Assembly (NCBI RefSeq): GCF_000685075.1
Contig: NZ_BAYD01000048.1
Location: 1-64,000, forward strand
Length of the DNA: 64,000 nt
Direction: 5' to 3'
Source of the DNA: Paraburkholderia oxyphila NBRC 105797
Lineage (GTDB): Bacteria > Pseudomonadota > Gammaproteobacteria > Burkholderiales > Burkholderiaceae
The first letter of the stretch is position 1. Each line of letters opens with the position of its first letter. The position numbers were made by a program, and so were the translations under genes. The notes under the pieces are model-generated. The model saw nothing but the letters and a program-made list of their open reading frames with translations. It searched no databases and had not been told where the DNA came from. Shown piece after piece: positions 41,318 to 49,654 of this stretch.

Positions 41318-41833
41318 TCAATGCTCGTGCGGATGGCGATGGATCGGATCGACCCAATAAACCGTTTCCGGCGCTTCAACGGCGTCGATGTTCAGGTTCA
41401 CGACCACGGCTTCGTTGTCGCTGCGCACGAGCACGCATTCGAGCGGCTCGTCGGTGCTCGCGTTGATCTCCTGGTGCGGCACGTAGGGCGGCACGAAGAT
41501 GAAATCGCCGGGGCCGGCTTCCGCGGTGAATTCGAGGTGCTCGCCCCAGCGCATGCGCGCGTGGCCGCGCACCACGTAAATCACGCTTTCGAGCGCGCCG
41601 TGATGATGCGCGCCCGTCTTCGCGTTCGGATGGATCGTCACGGTGCCGGCCCAGATTTTCTGTGCGCCCACGCGCGCCGCATTGATGGCGGCGGCGCGGT
41701 TCATGCCGGGCGTTTGCGCCGTGTTCGTGTCGAGCTGGTCGCCGCGAATCACCTTGACGCCGTTCTCGCGCCAATCGGGCTTGTCTTCGTGCGCGTGCTC
41801 ATGATCGTGATCGTGCTCATGGTCGTGACTCAT
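41318..41833 (-). CDS. Cupin-domain protein with His-rich termini
   Basis: This 171-residue protein has an N-terminal His/Asp/Glu cluster: H-D-H-E-H-D-H-D-H-E-H-A-H-E-D within residues 3-17. A single cupin domain follows, with the metal motif G-A-H-H-H-G-A-L-E-S-V-I-Y-V-V-R-G-H and the second motif P-G-D-F-I-F-V-P-P-Y-V-P-H-Q-E. It ends H-R-H-P-H-E-H. The His-rich tail could bind Ni, Zn or Cu. AAGGAGA precedes ATG at 41833. The enzymatic activity is unknown; similar proteins are annotated as cupin or dioxygenase-like. Confidence 0.87.
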   Translation of the reverse strand: MSHDHEHDHDHEHAHEDKPDWRENGVKVIRGDQLDTNTAQTPGMNRAAAINAARVGAQKIWAGTVTIHPNAKTGAHHHGALESVIYVVRGHARMRWGEHLEFTAEAGPGDFIFVPPYVPHQEINASTDEPLECVLVRSDNEAVVVNLNIDAVEAPETVYWVDPIHRHPHEH

Positions 41834-41967
41834 CGCGGTGTCTCCTTTCGTGGGCTGCGGCTGCACAGCGGGGTCGCAATATTGTGGCACGGTCAATATG
41901 GCGCCGCTCGCTCAGGCGTGCATCGCTCGTGTGAGCGAGCAATCAGCAACCTGCCGCAGCGCGCATG

Positions 41968-41998
41968 AAAAAAGCCCGCCCCTGGCGGGACGGGCTTC
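41968..41998 (-). terminator. Rho-independent terminator of fusA2
   Basis: On the minus strand AAGCCCGTCCC-GCCA-GGGGCGGGCTT is followed by a T-run. It lies just over 50 bases after the fusA2 stop. Confidence 0.9.
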
Positions 41999-42012
41999 GA
42001 GCTAACCGGCGT

Positions 42013-42040
42013 GCAGGCCTCGCATGCATGCGAGGCCTGC
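42013..42040. repeat. 28-base perfect palindrome between fusA2 and its terminator
   Basis: The arms are GCAGGCCTCGCATG and its exact complement with no spacer. The element lies nine bases after the fusA2 stop. It has no T-run. It may form a cruciform or an mRNA 3' hairpin protecting the transcript. Confidence 0.7.
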
Positions 42041-42049
42041 GCGGAGGGC

Positions 42050-44158
42050 TTACTGCTTCTTCGCGTTGATGACCGCTTCGGCCACGTTCTGCGGTGTTTC
42101 GGCGTAGTGCTTGAACTCCATCGTGTAGGTGGCGCGGCCCTGGGTGAGCGAGCGCAGCGAGGTGGAGTAGCCGAACATCTCCGAGAGCGGCACTTCGGCG
42201 CGCACGATCTTGCCGCCGCCGCCCGCGATGTCCTCCATGCCCTGCACGATGCCGCGGCGGCTCGAGAGGTCGCCCATCACGTTGCCCATGAAGTCCTCGG
42301 GCGTCTCCACTTCGACGGCCATCATCGGCTCGAGCAGAATCGGCTTGGCCTTGCGCATCGCTTCCTTGAAGGCCATCGAGCCGGCCATGCGGAAGGCGTT
42401 TTCGTTCGAGTCCACGTCGTGGTACGAGCCGAACGTGAGCGTGACCTTGGTGTCGACCACGGGGTAGCCCGCGAGCACGCCGGCCTTGAGCGTCTCCTGA
42501 ATGCCCTTGTCCACGGCCGGGATGAACTCGCGCGGAATCACGCCGCCCTTGATGGCGTCGACGAACTCGTAGCCCTTGCCCGGCGGCTGCGGCTCGAGCG
42601 TGATGACCGCGTGCCCGTACTGGCCGCGTCCGCCCGACTGCTTGACGAACTTGCCTTCGACATCCTCGACTTTGTTCTTCACGGTCTCGCGATACGCGAC
42701 CTGCGGCTTGCCGACGGTTGCTTCCACGCCGAACTCGCGCTTCATGCGATCGACGAGAATTTCGAGGTGCAGCTCGCCCATGCCCGAAATGATGGTCTGG
42801 CCGGATTCCTCGTCGGTCTGCACGCGGAACGACGGATCTTCCTGCGCGAGGCGGTTCAGCGCAATGCCCATCTTTTCCTGGTCGGCCTTGGTCTTGGGCT
42901 CCACGGCCTGCGAGATCACGGGCTCGGGGAAGATCATCTTTTCGAGCACGATGGCGTGCGCCGGATCGCAGAGCGTGTCGCCCGTCGTGGCCTCCTTCAG
43001 GCCCACCGCCGCCGCGATGTCGCCCGCGCGCACTTCCTTGATTTCCTTGCGCTCGTTCGCGTGCATCTGCAGGATGCGTCCGAGGCGCTCGCGCTTGTCC
43101 TTCGTGGCGTTGAGCACCGTGTCGCCCGAATTCACGACACCCGAATAGACGCGGAAGAAGATCAACTGGCCGACGAACGGGTCGGTCATGATCTTGAACG
43201 CGAGCGCCGAGAATGGCTCCTCGTCGCTCGGGTGACGCTCGATTTCCTTGTCGTGGAGGTCGTGGCCCAGAATCGCGGGGATGTCCACGGGCGAGGGCAG
43301 ATAGTCGATCACGGCGTCGAGCATCGCCTGCACGCCCTTGTTCTTGAACGCGCTGCCACAGAGCATCGGCACGATCTCGTTGGCGATCGTGCGCTTGCGC
43401 AGCCCGGCCTTGATTTCCTCTTCGGTCAGGCTCTCGTGGTCGTGCAGATACTTCTCGAGCAGCGTTTCGTCGGCTTCAGCGGCGGCTTCGACCATCTTTT
43501 CGCGCCACTCGTGCGCGAGCTCGACCAGATTCGCGGGGATCTCCTCGTACGCGAACTTCACGCCCTGGCTCTCGTCGTCCCAGACGATCGCCTTCATCTT
43601 CACGAGGTCGACCACGCCCTGGAAGTGGTCTTCGGCGCCCACCGGAATCTGGATGGGCACGGCCACGCCCTTCAGGCGCTCGCCGATCTGCCGCTGCACG
43701 CGGAAAAAGTCCGCGCCGATGCGGTCCATCTTGTTGACGAACGCAATGCGCGGCACCTTGTACTTGTTCGCCTGGCGCCACACGGTTTCCGACTGCGGCT
43801 GCACGCCGCCCACGGAGTCGTACACCATGCAGGCGCCGTCGAGCACGCGCATGGAGCGCTCGACTTCGATGGTGAAGTCGACGTGTCCCGGGGTGTCGAT
43901 GATGTTGATGCGGTGCTCGGGATAATTGCCGGCCATGCCCTTCCAGAACGCGGTGGTCGCAGCCGAAGTAATGGTGATGCCGCGTTCCTGCTCCTGCTCC
44001 ATCCAGTCCATGGTCGCCGCGCCGTCGTGAACTTCACCCAGCTTGTGATTCACGCCGGTGTAGAAAAGGATGCGCTCGGTTGTCGTGGTTTTGCCGGCAT
44101 CGATGTGAGCGCTGATCCCGATGTTGCGATAGCGCTCGATGGGAGTCTTGCGAGGCAC
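42050..44158 (-). CDS. fusA: Elongation factor G (second copy)
   Basis: EF-G drives ribosomal translocation and recycling with GTP. The 702-residue protein has P-loop A-H-I-D-A-G-K-T-T-T, the switch region R-G-I-T-I-T, D-T-P-G-H-V-D-F, N-K-M-D-R, and the domain IV G-Q-Y-G-H-A region. I chose GTG at 44158 (V-P-R-K-T-P-I-E-R-Y-R-N-I-G) because AAGGAGAT lies just upstream; an ATG 30 bases further up is in frame but without a site. It is not in a str operon (no rpsL, rpsG or tuf nearby). Burkholderia genomes usually have another fusA there, so this looks like a paralogue. Confidence 0.95.
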   Translation of the reverse strand: MPRKTPIERYRNIGISAHIDAGKTTTTERILFYTGVNHKLGEVHDGAATMDWMEQEQERGITITSAATTAFWKGMAGNYPEHRINIIDTPGHVDFTIEVERSMRVLDGACMVYDSVGGVQPQSETVWRQANKYKVPRIAFVNKMDRIGADFFRVQRQIGERLKGVAVPIQIPVGAEDHFQGVVDLVKMKAIVWDDESQGVKFAYEEIPANLVELAHEWREKMVEAAAEADETLLEKYLHDHESLTEEEIKAGLRKRTIANEIVPMLCGSAFKNKGVQAMLDAVIDYLPSPVDIPAILGHDLHDKEIERHPSDEEPFSALAFKIMTDPFVGQLIFFRVYSGVVNSGDTVLNATKDKRERLGRILQMHANERKEIKEVRAGDIAAAVGLKEATTGDTLCDPAHAIVLEKMIFPEPVISQAVEPKTKADQEKMGIALNRLAQEDPSFRVQTDEESGQTIISGMGELHLEILVDRMKREFGVEATVGKPQVAYRETVKNKVEDVEGKFVKQSGGRGQYGHAVITLEPQPPGKGYEFVDAIKGGVIPREFIPAVDKGIQETLKAGVLAGYPVVDTKVTLTFGSYHDVDSNENAFRMAGSMAFKEAMRKAKPILLEPMMAVEVETPEDFMGNVMGDLSSRRGIVQGMEDIAGGGGKIVRAEVPLSEMFGYSTSLRSLTQGRATYTMEFKHYAETPQNVAEAVINAKKQ

Positions 44159-44478
44159 GGTGATCTCCTTGGAATAACGCGCCATGGAAAGTGCCGGGCG
44201 GCGCGCGGCGCGGCCTGCACGCGGCCCGGCAGCCCGCGCGGCGGCGTGCTCGGGGTGTTTCAGAGTGCTTCGAGCAGGCGCCGACGCGCGGCGGATTACT
44301 AGGATAGCGCTTGCGCGGCGCTTTTGCTGGACGAGCGCCGGCGCGCGAAAACGCGTCTTGCCGGGGCGCCGCGGCGCGGGCAGGCGGGGTGGGGCGGGAG
44401 CGGGAAAGCGCTGCGCGGGGCAGTTGCACTGCGGCACGACTGCCGCCCGGCGGCGGCGAGTCGCACTTGCCCGCGCGC
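44159..44478. other. Intergenic region between the DUF192 gene and fusA2
   Basis: This 320-base, very GC-rich gap holds the fusA2 leader and presumably its promoter. On the minus strand a TATCCT near 44305 is a weak -10 candidate, without a good -35. Nothing else is recognisable. Confidence 0.4.
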
Positions 44479-44997
44479 TTACTGCAGCGGCGGCAGGCCT
44501 TCGATCTTCATGCCAGGCTGGATGCCCTTCGCAGTGAACCAGCCCTTGCTCATTTCGAGCGCATAGGTGCCGTTATTGCGCGGGCAGTGGTTGTTGGTCG
44601 TTTCGGCCTGCATTTCGTCGATGTCGGTGATCGTGCCGTCGGCGCGCATGAAGGCGATCGACAGCGGGATCAGCGTGTTCTTCATCCAGAAGCAGTGCAC
44701 GGCGTTCTCGCCGAACACGAACAGCATGCCTTCGTTCGGCGCGAGCTGCGTGCGATACATGAGGCCTTGTTCGCGGTCGGCGTCATTGGCGGCGACGCTG
44801 GCGTCGATGACGAACATGCCAGCGGTGAGTTTCAGGTGCGGAAAGTCGCCGGGCTGCTTGGCGCCGGGGGGCATTTGCTGGGCATGCGCGACGCTGCTGG
44901 TGGCGGCCGTCGTCAACGTGAGGGCCGCGACGGCGGCAAGCGGCAAAGCGACGGCAAGCGCGCAACGCGCGATGAGCGGGCGCAGGGAAAATCGCAC
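44479..44997 (-). CDS. DUF192 family exported protein
   Basis: This 172-residue protein has an N-terminal signal peptide (hydrophobic to about residue 30, A-H-A cleavage near 38). The DUF192 fold follows, with R-E-Q-G-L-M-Y-R-T, M-L-F-V-F-G, F-W-M-K-N-T-L-I-P-L-S-I-A-F and A-L-E-M-S-K-G-W-F. Its function is unknown. These proteins occur in many proteobacteria, periplasmic or lipid-anchored. It is a single gene upstream of fusA2 on the same strand. Confidence 0.9.
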   Translation of the reverse strand: MRFSLRPLIARCALAVALPLAAVAALTLTTAATSSVAHAQQMPPGAKQPGDFPHLKLTAGMFVIDASVAANDADREQGLMYRTQLAPNEGMLFVFGENAVHCFWMKNTLIPLSIAFMRADGTITDIDEMQAETTNNHCPRNNGTYALEMSKGWFTAKGIQPGMKIEGLPPLQ

Positions 44998-45146
44998 GAG
45001 TGAACTCCTTGCTTGAGAATAATCCGCGCATGTTACGCGAGTGCGTCAGCGTGGGTCAAAACTTGCGGCAACAGGCGGACGATGCGTGACGCGATGCTGG
45101 GGCGTTGCCGCGGCGCAGGGCGCGTTCGACGCTGAATGGGGGGAGG

Positions 45147-45187
45147 CAAAAACAAAAAGGCAGAGCGCCTTGCGACACTCTGCCTTT
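45147..45187 (-). terminator. Rho-independent terminator of the Lys/Ala-rich peptide gene
   Basis: On the minus strand AAAGGCAGAG and CTCTGCCTTT form a 10-base stem with a 12-base loop, followed by TTTTTGTTTTT-like sequence. It is 57 bases after the stop codon at 45244. Confidence 0.85.
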
Positions 45188-45243
45188 CGCACGCAGTGAA
45201 GATCGGCACGATGGGCCGTTCTTCGAAGCGCTTTACAACAGGC

Positions 45244-45462
45244 TTACTCCGAAGCTGCCGAAGCGGCTTCAGCCTTAGCTGCCTTCTTGTGCGACGACTT
45301 CTTGTGCGACGACTTCTTGTGCGTCGACGACTTGTGTGCCGTCGAAGCAGCAGCCGGAGCTGCTGCCGTCGCAGCTGCCGGAGCAGCTTCCGGAGCCGAA
45401 GCTTGTGCGAATGCAGCCGATGCGAAGAGGCCAGCGACCAGAGCAGCGATCAGTTTGTTCAT
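45244..45462 (-). CDS. Small exported Lys/Ala/Ser/His-rich protein
   Basis: This 72-residue protein has a signal peptide M-N-K-L-I-A-A-L-V-A-G-L-F-A-S-A-A-F-A with predicted cleavage after A-F-A. The mature part is low-complexity: an Ala/Pro stretch, then tandem K-S-S-H-K-K units (residues 45-60) and an Ala/Glu tail. It is highly basic. Similar small proteins are annotated as hypothetical in Burkholderia. The repeated S-H-K-K could bind polyanions or metal; this is inference. It has a good terminator, which supports real expression. Confidence 0.8.
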   Translation of the reverse strand: MNKLIAALVAGLFASAAFAQASAPEAAPAAATAAAPAAASTAHKSSTHKKSSHKKSSHKKAAKAEAASAASE

Positions 45463-45817
45463 TTTGTGAATCCTCAGCTTGAGTTAATTAACCAAGTGAC
45501 CCGGTTATTGGAGTCAGGTCGGTAAACGTGCCATCCACCTTTCGGTTGACAGTCTCGATCGACAAATTCAGAACAAATTCGCGAACGTGTCTGCCAGCGG
45601 TCGGGACCGTGCATTGCTACACGAGGACCCGGAAGGCTGAATGCCGGATAGCTTCGGCGGCATCTGCGTGAAATAACGCATGGTTTCGCGTACCGGTTGA
45701 CGCGAAATTTTTATTTGCTTCGTCACGCGCTCAATCCGCATGACAACGCAAACACATCCCGCACGAGTGCGATGCGTGCAGCAGGGCGTGAAAGAAGGAA
45801 AAGTGCTTGCGCAACAG
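45463..45817. other. Intergenic region between the small exported protein and rluE
   Basis: This 355-base gap separates two minus-strand genes and is moderately AT-rich for this genome (for example near 45480-45500). It presumably holds the promoter of the small exported protein. No consensus promoter pair, terminator or ORF was identified with confidence. Confidence 0.4.
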
Positions 45818-46414
45818 TCACTTGTGCGCGCTGCGCGTGGGCGTCGCGCGACGCCAGGGCGCATCGGTGGGCACTTCGACACTCGCACCGGGTGCGAGGC
45901 CCAGCGAAAAAATATCGAGCGAGCCGATCGCGACGCGCACGAGACGCAAGGTCGGAAATCCCACTGCTGCGGTCATGCGCCGGACCTGGCGGTTCTTGCC
46001 TTCGCTGATGGCCAGCTCGATCCACGTGGTCGGAATCGCCGCGCGGTAGCGAATGGGCGGTGTGCGCGGCCACAGGAGATCGGCGTCGGCATCGGCGATT
46101 TTTTTCGCACGGCACGGCTGCGTCACGAAGTCGCCGAGATCGACGCCGCGCTCGAGCGCGGCCAGCGCATCAACGCCCGGCGCGCCTTCGACCTGCGCCC
46201 AGTAGCGCTTCACGAGCTTGCGCCGTGGTTCGGCGATGCGCGCTTGCAGGGAGCCGTCGTCGGTGAGCAGCAACAGGCCTTCGCTGTCCGCATCGAGACG
46301 GCCAGCCGGATAGACGCCCGGCGTCTTGACCCAGTCCGCAAGCGACTGGCGTGTTTCGTGCGGCGAGAACTGGCAAATCGTGCCGAACGGTTTATTGAGG
46401 GCGATCAAGCGCAT
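45818..46414 (-). CDS. rluE: 23S rRNA pseudouridine synthase (RluE/RsuA-like family)
   Basis: This 198-residue RsuA-type pseudouridine synthase lacks the N-terminal S4 domain, as RluE does. The catalytic motif G-R-L-D-A-D-S-E-G-L-L-L-L-T is near residue 38, with Asp40 or Asp42 as the reactive Asp. The G-K-N-R-Q-V-R-R-M motif follows near residue 145. E. coli RluE modifies U2457 of 23S rRNA. The C-terminal 25 residues are variable. ATG at 46414 (M-R-L-I-A-L-N-K-P-F-G) is the natural start. Confidence 0.92.
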   Translation of the reverse strand: MRLIALNKPFGTICQFSPHETRQSLADWVKTPGVYPAGRLDADSEGLLLLTDDGSLQARIAEPRRKLVKRYWAQVEGAPGVDALAALERGVDLGDFVTQPCRAKKIADADADLLWPRTPPIRYRAAIPTTWIELAISEGKNRQVRRMTAAVGFPTLRLVRVAIGSLDIFSLGLAPGASVEVPTDAPWRRATPTRSAHK

Positions 46415-46907
46415 GGCGGATAGAGCAAGCGTATGGACGGGTAAAAGGCGGGAACGGGAGCGCGTCGCGATATTAATGCATAATGAGCCGCGGTGAGTCT
46501 CGAGTCTTATATAAGATATAAGACATCGAGCATCGGATACCGATTATGGAATGGCCCAGGGGGCGGGTCATGAGCCTGCCCGCCGCCGCCGTGCGCGCGC
46601 TGCGGCGCAGCAAGAGCGCGTCGCCGAGGCGGTGGCACGTGCGTTCGGGGCGTGGGCTAGAATAACGTCCAGACCCTGGCGCCGCCCGCCGCATGCAGGA
46701 CCGCAGGTTTCATGCTACGCGGGATGCGTGAAAGCGCCGCACGGTAGACGCACGAGAATTCGAAGCAGCGCGGCCGGCCGTGCCGCTTCGGCACGCACGC
46801 ACGGCAATCGTACCCGTTCGAGTCTGTCCGGATCGGGCCCGCAGCCGGCGCAACCGTTTTCGATTCAAATCGCGGTCGACAGACCGATCCCTCTACTGGA
46901 GTTGATC
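46415..46907. other. Intergenic region between rluE and icd
   Basis: This 493-base divergent region contains the operator-like palindrome at 46504-46524 and a possible -10 (TAGAAT, 46658-46663) reading toward icd without a clear -35. The remainder has no gene I can support. Confidence 0.5.
46504..46524. promoter_or_regulatory. Operator-like palindrome upstream of icd
   Basis: GTCTTATA-TAAGA-TATAAGAC has 8-base arms, and its left part contains the perfect 12-base palindrome TCTTATATAAGA. Such TA-rich palindromes in GC-rich beta-proteobacteria are typical of GntR/FCD-type regulators of central carbon genes. It lies about 385 bases before icd and 90 bases before rluE, so the target is not certain. 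Confidence 0.55.
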
Positions 46908-48164
46908 ATGCCGTATCAGCACATCAAGGTCCCGGCTAGCGGTGAGAAGATCACCGTCAATCCGGATTTCTCGCTCAATGTCTCCGATCAGCCGATCATC
47001 CCGTACATCGAGGGTGACGGCACCGGCGTCGATATCACGCCGGTCATGCTCAAGGTGGTCGATGCGGCGGTCCAGAAGGCCTACGCGGGCAAGCGCAAGA
47101 TTCACTGGATGGAGATCTACGCGGGCGAGAAGGCCACGCGCGTGTACGGCCCGGACGTCTGGCTGCCCGAAGAGACGCTCGAAGCGGTGAAGGAATACGT
47201 CGTGTCGATCAAGGGCCCGCTCACGACGCCGGTGGGCGGCGGCATCCGTTCGCTGAACGTGGCGCTGCGCCAGCAACTCGACCTCTACGTGTGCCTGCGT
47301 CCGGTGCAGTACTTCAAGGGCGTGCCTTCGCCGGTGCGCGCACCCGAGAAGGTCAACATGGTGATCTTCCGCGAGAACTCGGAAGACATCTACGCGGGTA
47401 TCGAGTGGCCGGCGGAGTCGGAAGGCGCGAAGAAGATCATCAAGTTTCTGCGCGAAGAGATGGGCGTCTCGAAAATCCGCTTCCCGGAGAGCTCGGGCTT
47501 GGGGATCAAGCCGGTCTCGCGCGAAGGCACGGAGCGGCTCGTGCGCAAGGCGATCCAGTACGCGATCGACAACGAGCGCCGCTCGGTGACGCTCGTGCAC
47601 AAGGGCAACATCATGAAGTTCACCGAAGGCGCGTTCCGCGACTACGGCTATGCGCTCGCGCAAAAGGAATTCGCGGCGGAGCTCATCGACGGCGGCCCGT
47701 GGATGAAGATCAAGAATCCGAAGACGGGTGGCGACATCGTGATCAAGGACGTGATCGCCGATGCGTTCCTCCAGCAGATCCTGCTGCGTCCGGCCGAGTA
47801 TGACGTGATCGCCACGCTGAATCTGAACGGCGACTACATCTCCGACGCGCTGGCGGCGCAAGTGGGCGGCATCGGCATCGCGCCGGGCGCGAATATGTCG
47901 GATTCGGTGGCGATGTTCGAAGCGACGCACGGCACGGCGCCCAAGTATGCGGGCAAGGATTACGTGAATCCGGGCTCCGAGATTCTTTCGGCGGAGATGA
48001 TGCTGCGCCACCTCGGCTGGACGGAGGCGGCGGATCTCATCATCGCTTCGATGGAGAAGTCGATCCTGCAAAAGCGCGTGACGTATGACTTCGCGCGGCT
48101 CATGGAAGGGGCGACGCAGGTGTCGTGCTCGGCTTTCGGGCAGGTGATGATCGACAATATGTAA
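46908..48164 (+). CDS. icd: Isocitrate dehydrogenase (NADP+)
   Basis: This enzyme converts isocitrate to 2-oxoglutarate in the TCA cycle. The 418-residue protein has I-K-G-P-L-T-T-P-V-G-G-G-I-R-S-L-N, with the substrate-binding, phosphorylatable Ser. It also has R-E-N-S-E-D-I-Y-A-G-I-E-W, the metal Asp region N-L-N-G-D-Y-I-S-D, and E-A-T-H-G-T-A-P-K-Y, typical of the NADP E. coli type. ATG at 46908 has TGGAG eight bases before it. It ends at a strong terminator. Confidence 0.97.
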   Translation: MPYQHIKVPASGEKITVNPDFSLNVSDQPIIPYIEGDGTGVDITPVMLKVVDAAVQKAYAGKRKIHWMEIYAGEKATRVYGPDVWLPEETLEAVKEYVVSIKGPLTTPVGGGIRSLNVALRQQLDLYVCLRPVQYFKGVPSPVRAPEKVNMVIFRENSEDIYAGIEWPAESEGAKKIIKFLREEMGVSKIRFPESSGLGIKPVSREGTERLVRKAIQYAIDNERRSVTLVHKGNIMKFTEGAFRDYGYALAQKEFAAELIDGGPWMKIKNPKTGGDIVIKDVIADAFLQQILLRPAEYDVIATLNLNGDYISDALAAQVGGIGIAPGANMSDSVAMFEATHGTAPKYAGKDYVNPGSEILSAEMMLRHLGWTEAADLIIASMEKSILQKRVTYDFARLMEGATQVSCSAFGQVMIDNM

Positions 48165-48198
48165 GCGAATCGCAGCACGTTCGCACCAGAGACGACCC

Positions 48199-48235
48199 AA
48201 ACCCCGACAGTCCGAAAAGGCTGTCGGGGTTTTTC
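48199..48235 (+). terminator. Rho-independent terminator of icd
   Basis: ACCCCGACAG and CTGTCGGGGT flank a 10-base loop, followed by a T-run, 35 bases after the icd stop. Confidence 0.92.
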
Positions 48236-48349
48236 ATTTCTGCTTGTCGAACATCTATCTTGAATTGATTCGAACTGCGAATTTATTGAGATGGTGTTAC
48301 TTGCGAAATCCAGTGTGCGGCATGATCCGAGTCCCGGCGCGGCGAATGC

Positions 48350-48931
48350 TTAATCGCTGAGGCGCGTAATTTTCTGCCCTTGTACGCCGAGTCCGGCCAT
48401 GATGCCGGATTGCCCGTAAATGAACGCGTAGACGTCGGAGCGTGCGGTGGTGGTGCTGAAGTCCGTGGCCATGCCCGAATCGGCAACGACGACGCTCGGC
48501 CCGACGCCGACCGACCAGCCTTCGGAGCTATTGAGGTACTGCATCGATTGAGGCGTCGTCAGGAACATGGCTTCGGAAAAGTCTTGGGCGCCTGCCTGCA
48601 GACCCCACGAGAGCGTGCTGGAGTTGTAATAGCCCAGAACTTCGCCTTGAGCCGAGAACAGCACGCCGTTGCCGCCCGAGCCGCCGAGCAGGAAACCCGC
48701 CTTCAGGACACTGGGGAAGACCAGGATGCCGGCGGACTTCGACCCAAGCGCTTTTGCGGCCGGCGTGGTCTCGTAAAGCGTATTCAAGGCTTTGCGGGCC
48801 GCCTGTTCGAGTTGTGCACGCGAAGACGCTTCGCTGGTGGCGGAAGTGGGGGAATTCGTGAGGGTGGTCGAGCAGGCGGCAACGAGCAGAGCAGCAAGAA
48901 GCGTGGCAACGCGTACGGATTTCAGTGACAT
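48350..48931 (-). CDS. Ysc84/SYLF-domain lipoprotein
   Basis: This 193-residue lipoprotein has a signal peptide ending L-L-V-A-A-C-S, a lipobox with Cys20. The mature part contains the SYLF (Ysc84) lipid-binding domain: S-A-G-I-L-V-F-P-S-V-L-K-A-G-F-L-L-G-G, then G-L-Q-A-G-A-Q and later D-V-Y-A-F-I-Y-G-Q-S-G-I-M-A-G-L. It is probably anchored in the outer membrane facing the periplasm. I chose the ATG at 48931 because GGAG lies upstream and it begins the lipoprotein signal. Function in bacteria is not clear. Confidence 0.9.
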   Translation of the reverse strand: MSLKSVRVATLLAALLVAACSTTLTNSPTSATSEASSRAQLEQAARKALNTLYETTPAAKALGSKSAGILVFPSVLKAGFLLGGSGGNGVLFSAQGEVLGYYNSSTLSWGLQAGAQDFSEAMFLTTPQSMQYLNSSEGWSVGVGPSVVVADSGMATDFSTTTARSDVYAFIYGQSGIMAGLGVQGQKITRLSD

Positions 48932-49148
48932 GATTAGTGATGCTCCGTTTTTGTATGGGCAGCGCTCGCCGGAACATGGCACTTGCATGGCACTTCTTCA
49001 GGCCGGCGAGCCCGCAACGATCTTATCGAGCACGTCTCGCGGTTTCCTTGTCGTACTCGCGGCCGCAGTACGATCTGGCGCGCGTCACGAAGCGACTGTG
49101 CGCTATCATGATGTGCATCAATTGAGTTCCTTCGCCGCTTCGCCAAGC

Positions 49149-49505
49149 ATGACTGTCCTGTGTCGTCTCCTCCTCGTTGGGCTGCTTGCGCTCTTCGCCA
49201 TGAGTGGCGCGAGCGCATGCGAGTCCATGCAGCGAGGTGCCGGCTTGTCGCCTGTTCCGCTTGCCGCGCACCCGATCGTCGTGGCGGGCGATCATTGCGG
49301 CGCCACGGAACACACCGGCTCGCACAGCGGCTGCATTGGCCATGCGAGCGGTTGTGCCGTGGGTTGCTGCGTGCATTGCGGCGCGTCGCCTGCCGGAACG
49401 CGCATCGGTGCAGGCCTGCCCGGGCGTTCTCCACGTTTTGCTCTTGCCAGCGCATTGCGCGCCGGTATCACCCACGCACCTCCGTTACCGCCTCCGATCG
49501 TCTGA
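49149..49505 (+). CDS. Small exported Cys/His-rich protein upstream of the copper oxidase
   Basis: This 118-residue protein has an N-terminal signal peptide (L-C-R-L-L-L-V-G-L-L-A-L-F-A-M-S-G-A-S-A). The mature part is rich in Cys and His: D-H-C-G-A, G-C-I-G-H, G-C-A-V-G-C-C-V-H-C-G-A. The pattern suggests copper or another soft metal and is reminiscent of DUF2946-type proteins found beside copper genes. It precedes the multicopper oxidase gene by 149 bases on the same strand. The ATG at 49149 lacks a strong ribosome site. Confidence 0.65.
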   Translation: MTVLCRLLLVGLLALFAMSGASACESMQRGAGLSPVPLAAHPIVVAGDHCGATEHTGSHSGCIGHASGCAVGCCVHCGASPAGTRIGAGLPGRSPRFALASALRAGITHAPPLPPPIV

Positions 49506-49654
49506 ACGCGGGCACTCCGTGTCTTGACGGAGTCGGCCCGATGCATGCCCGAGGGGCTTCGTCGCGCAATGATGCGCACGCGAAGCCAATCGCCGCACGC
49601 GCGTCGCGCTGTCATCGCGCGTCGCGTCGTCAGGTGTGTTTGAGGATTTCATCG

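Noticed and set aside
45568..45888. A 106-residue minus-strand ORF overlapping the end of rluE
   Set aside because: It overlaps rluE by 71 bases in another frame, has no ribosome site and no recognisable sequence.
49160..49654. N-terminal extension of the multicopper oxidase by 165 residues
   Set aside because: The extension overlaps the Cys-rich exported gene in another frame and would bury the Tat signal. ATG 49655 has a ribosome site.
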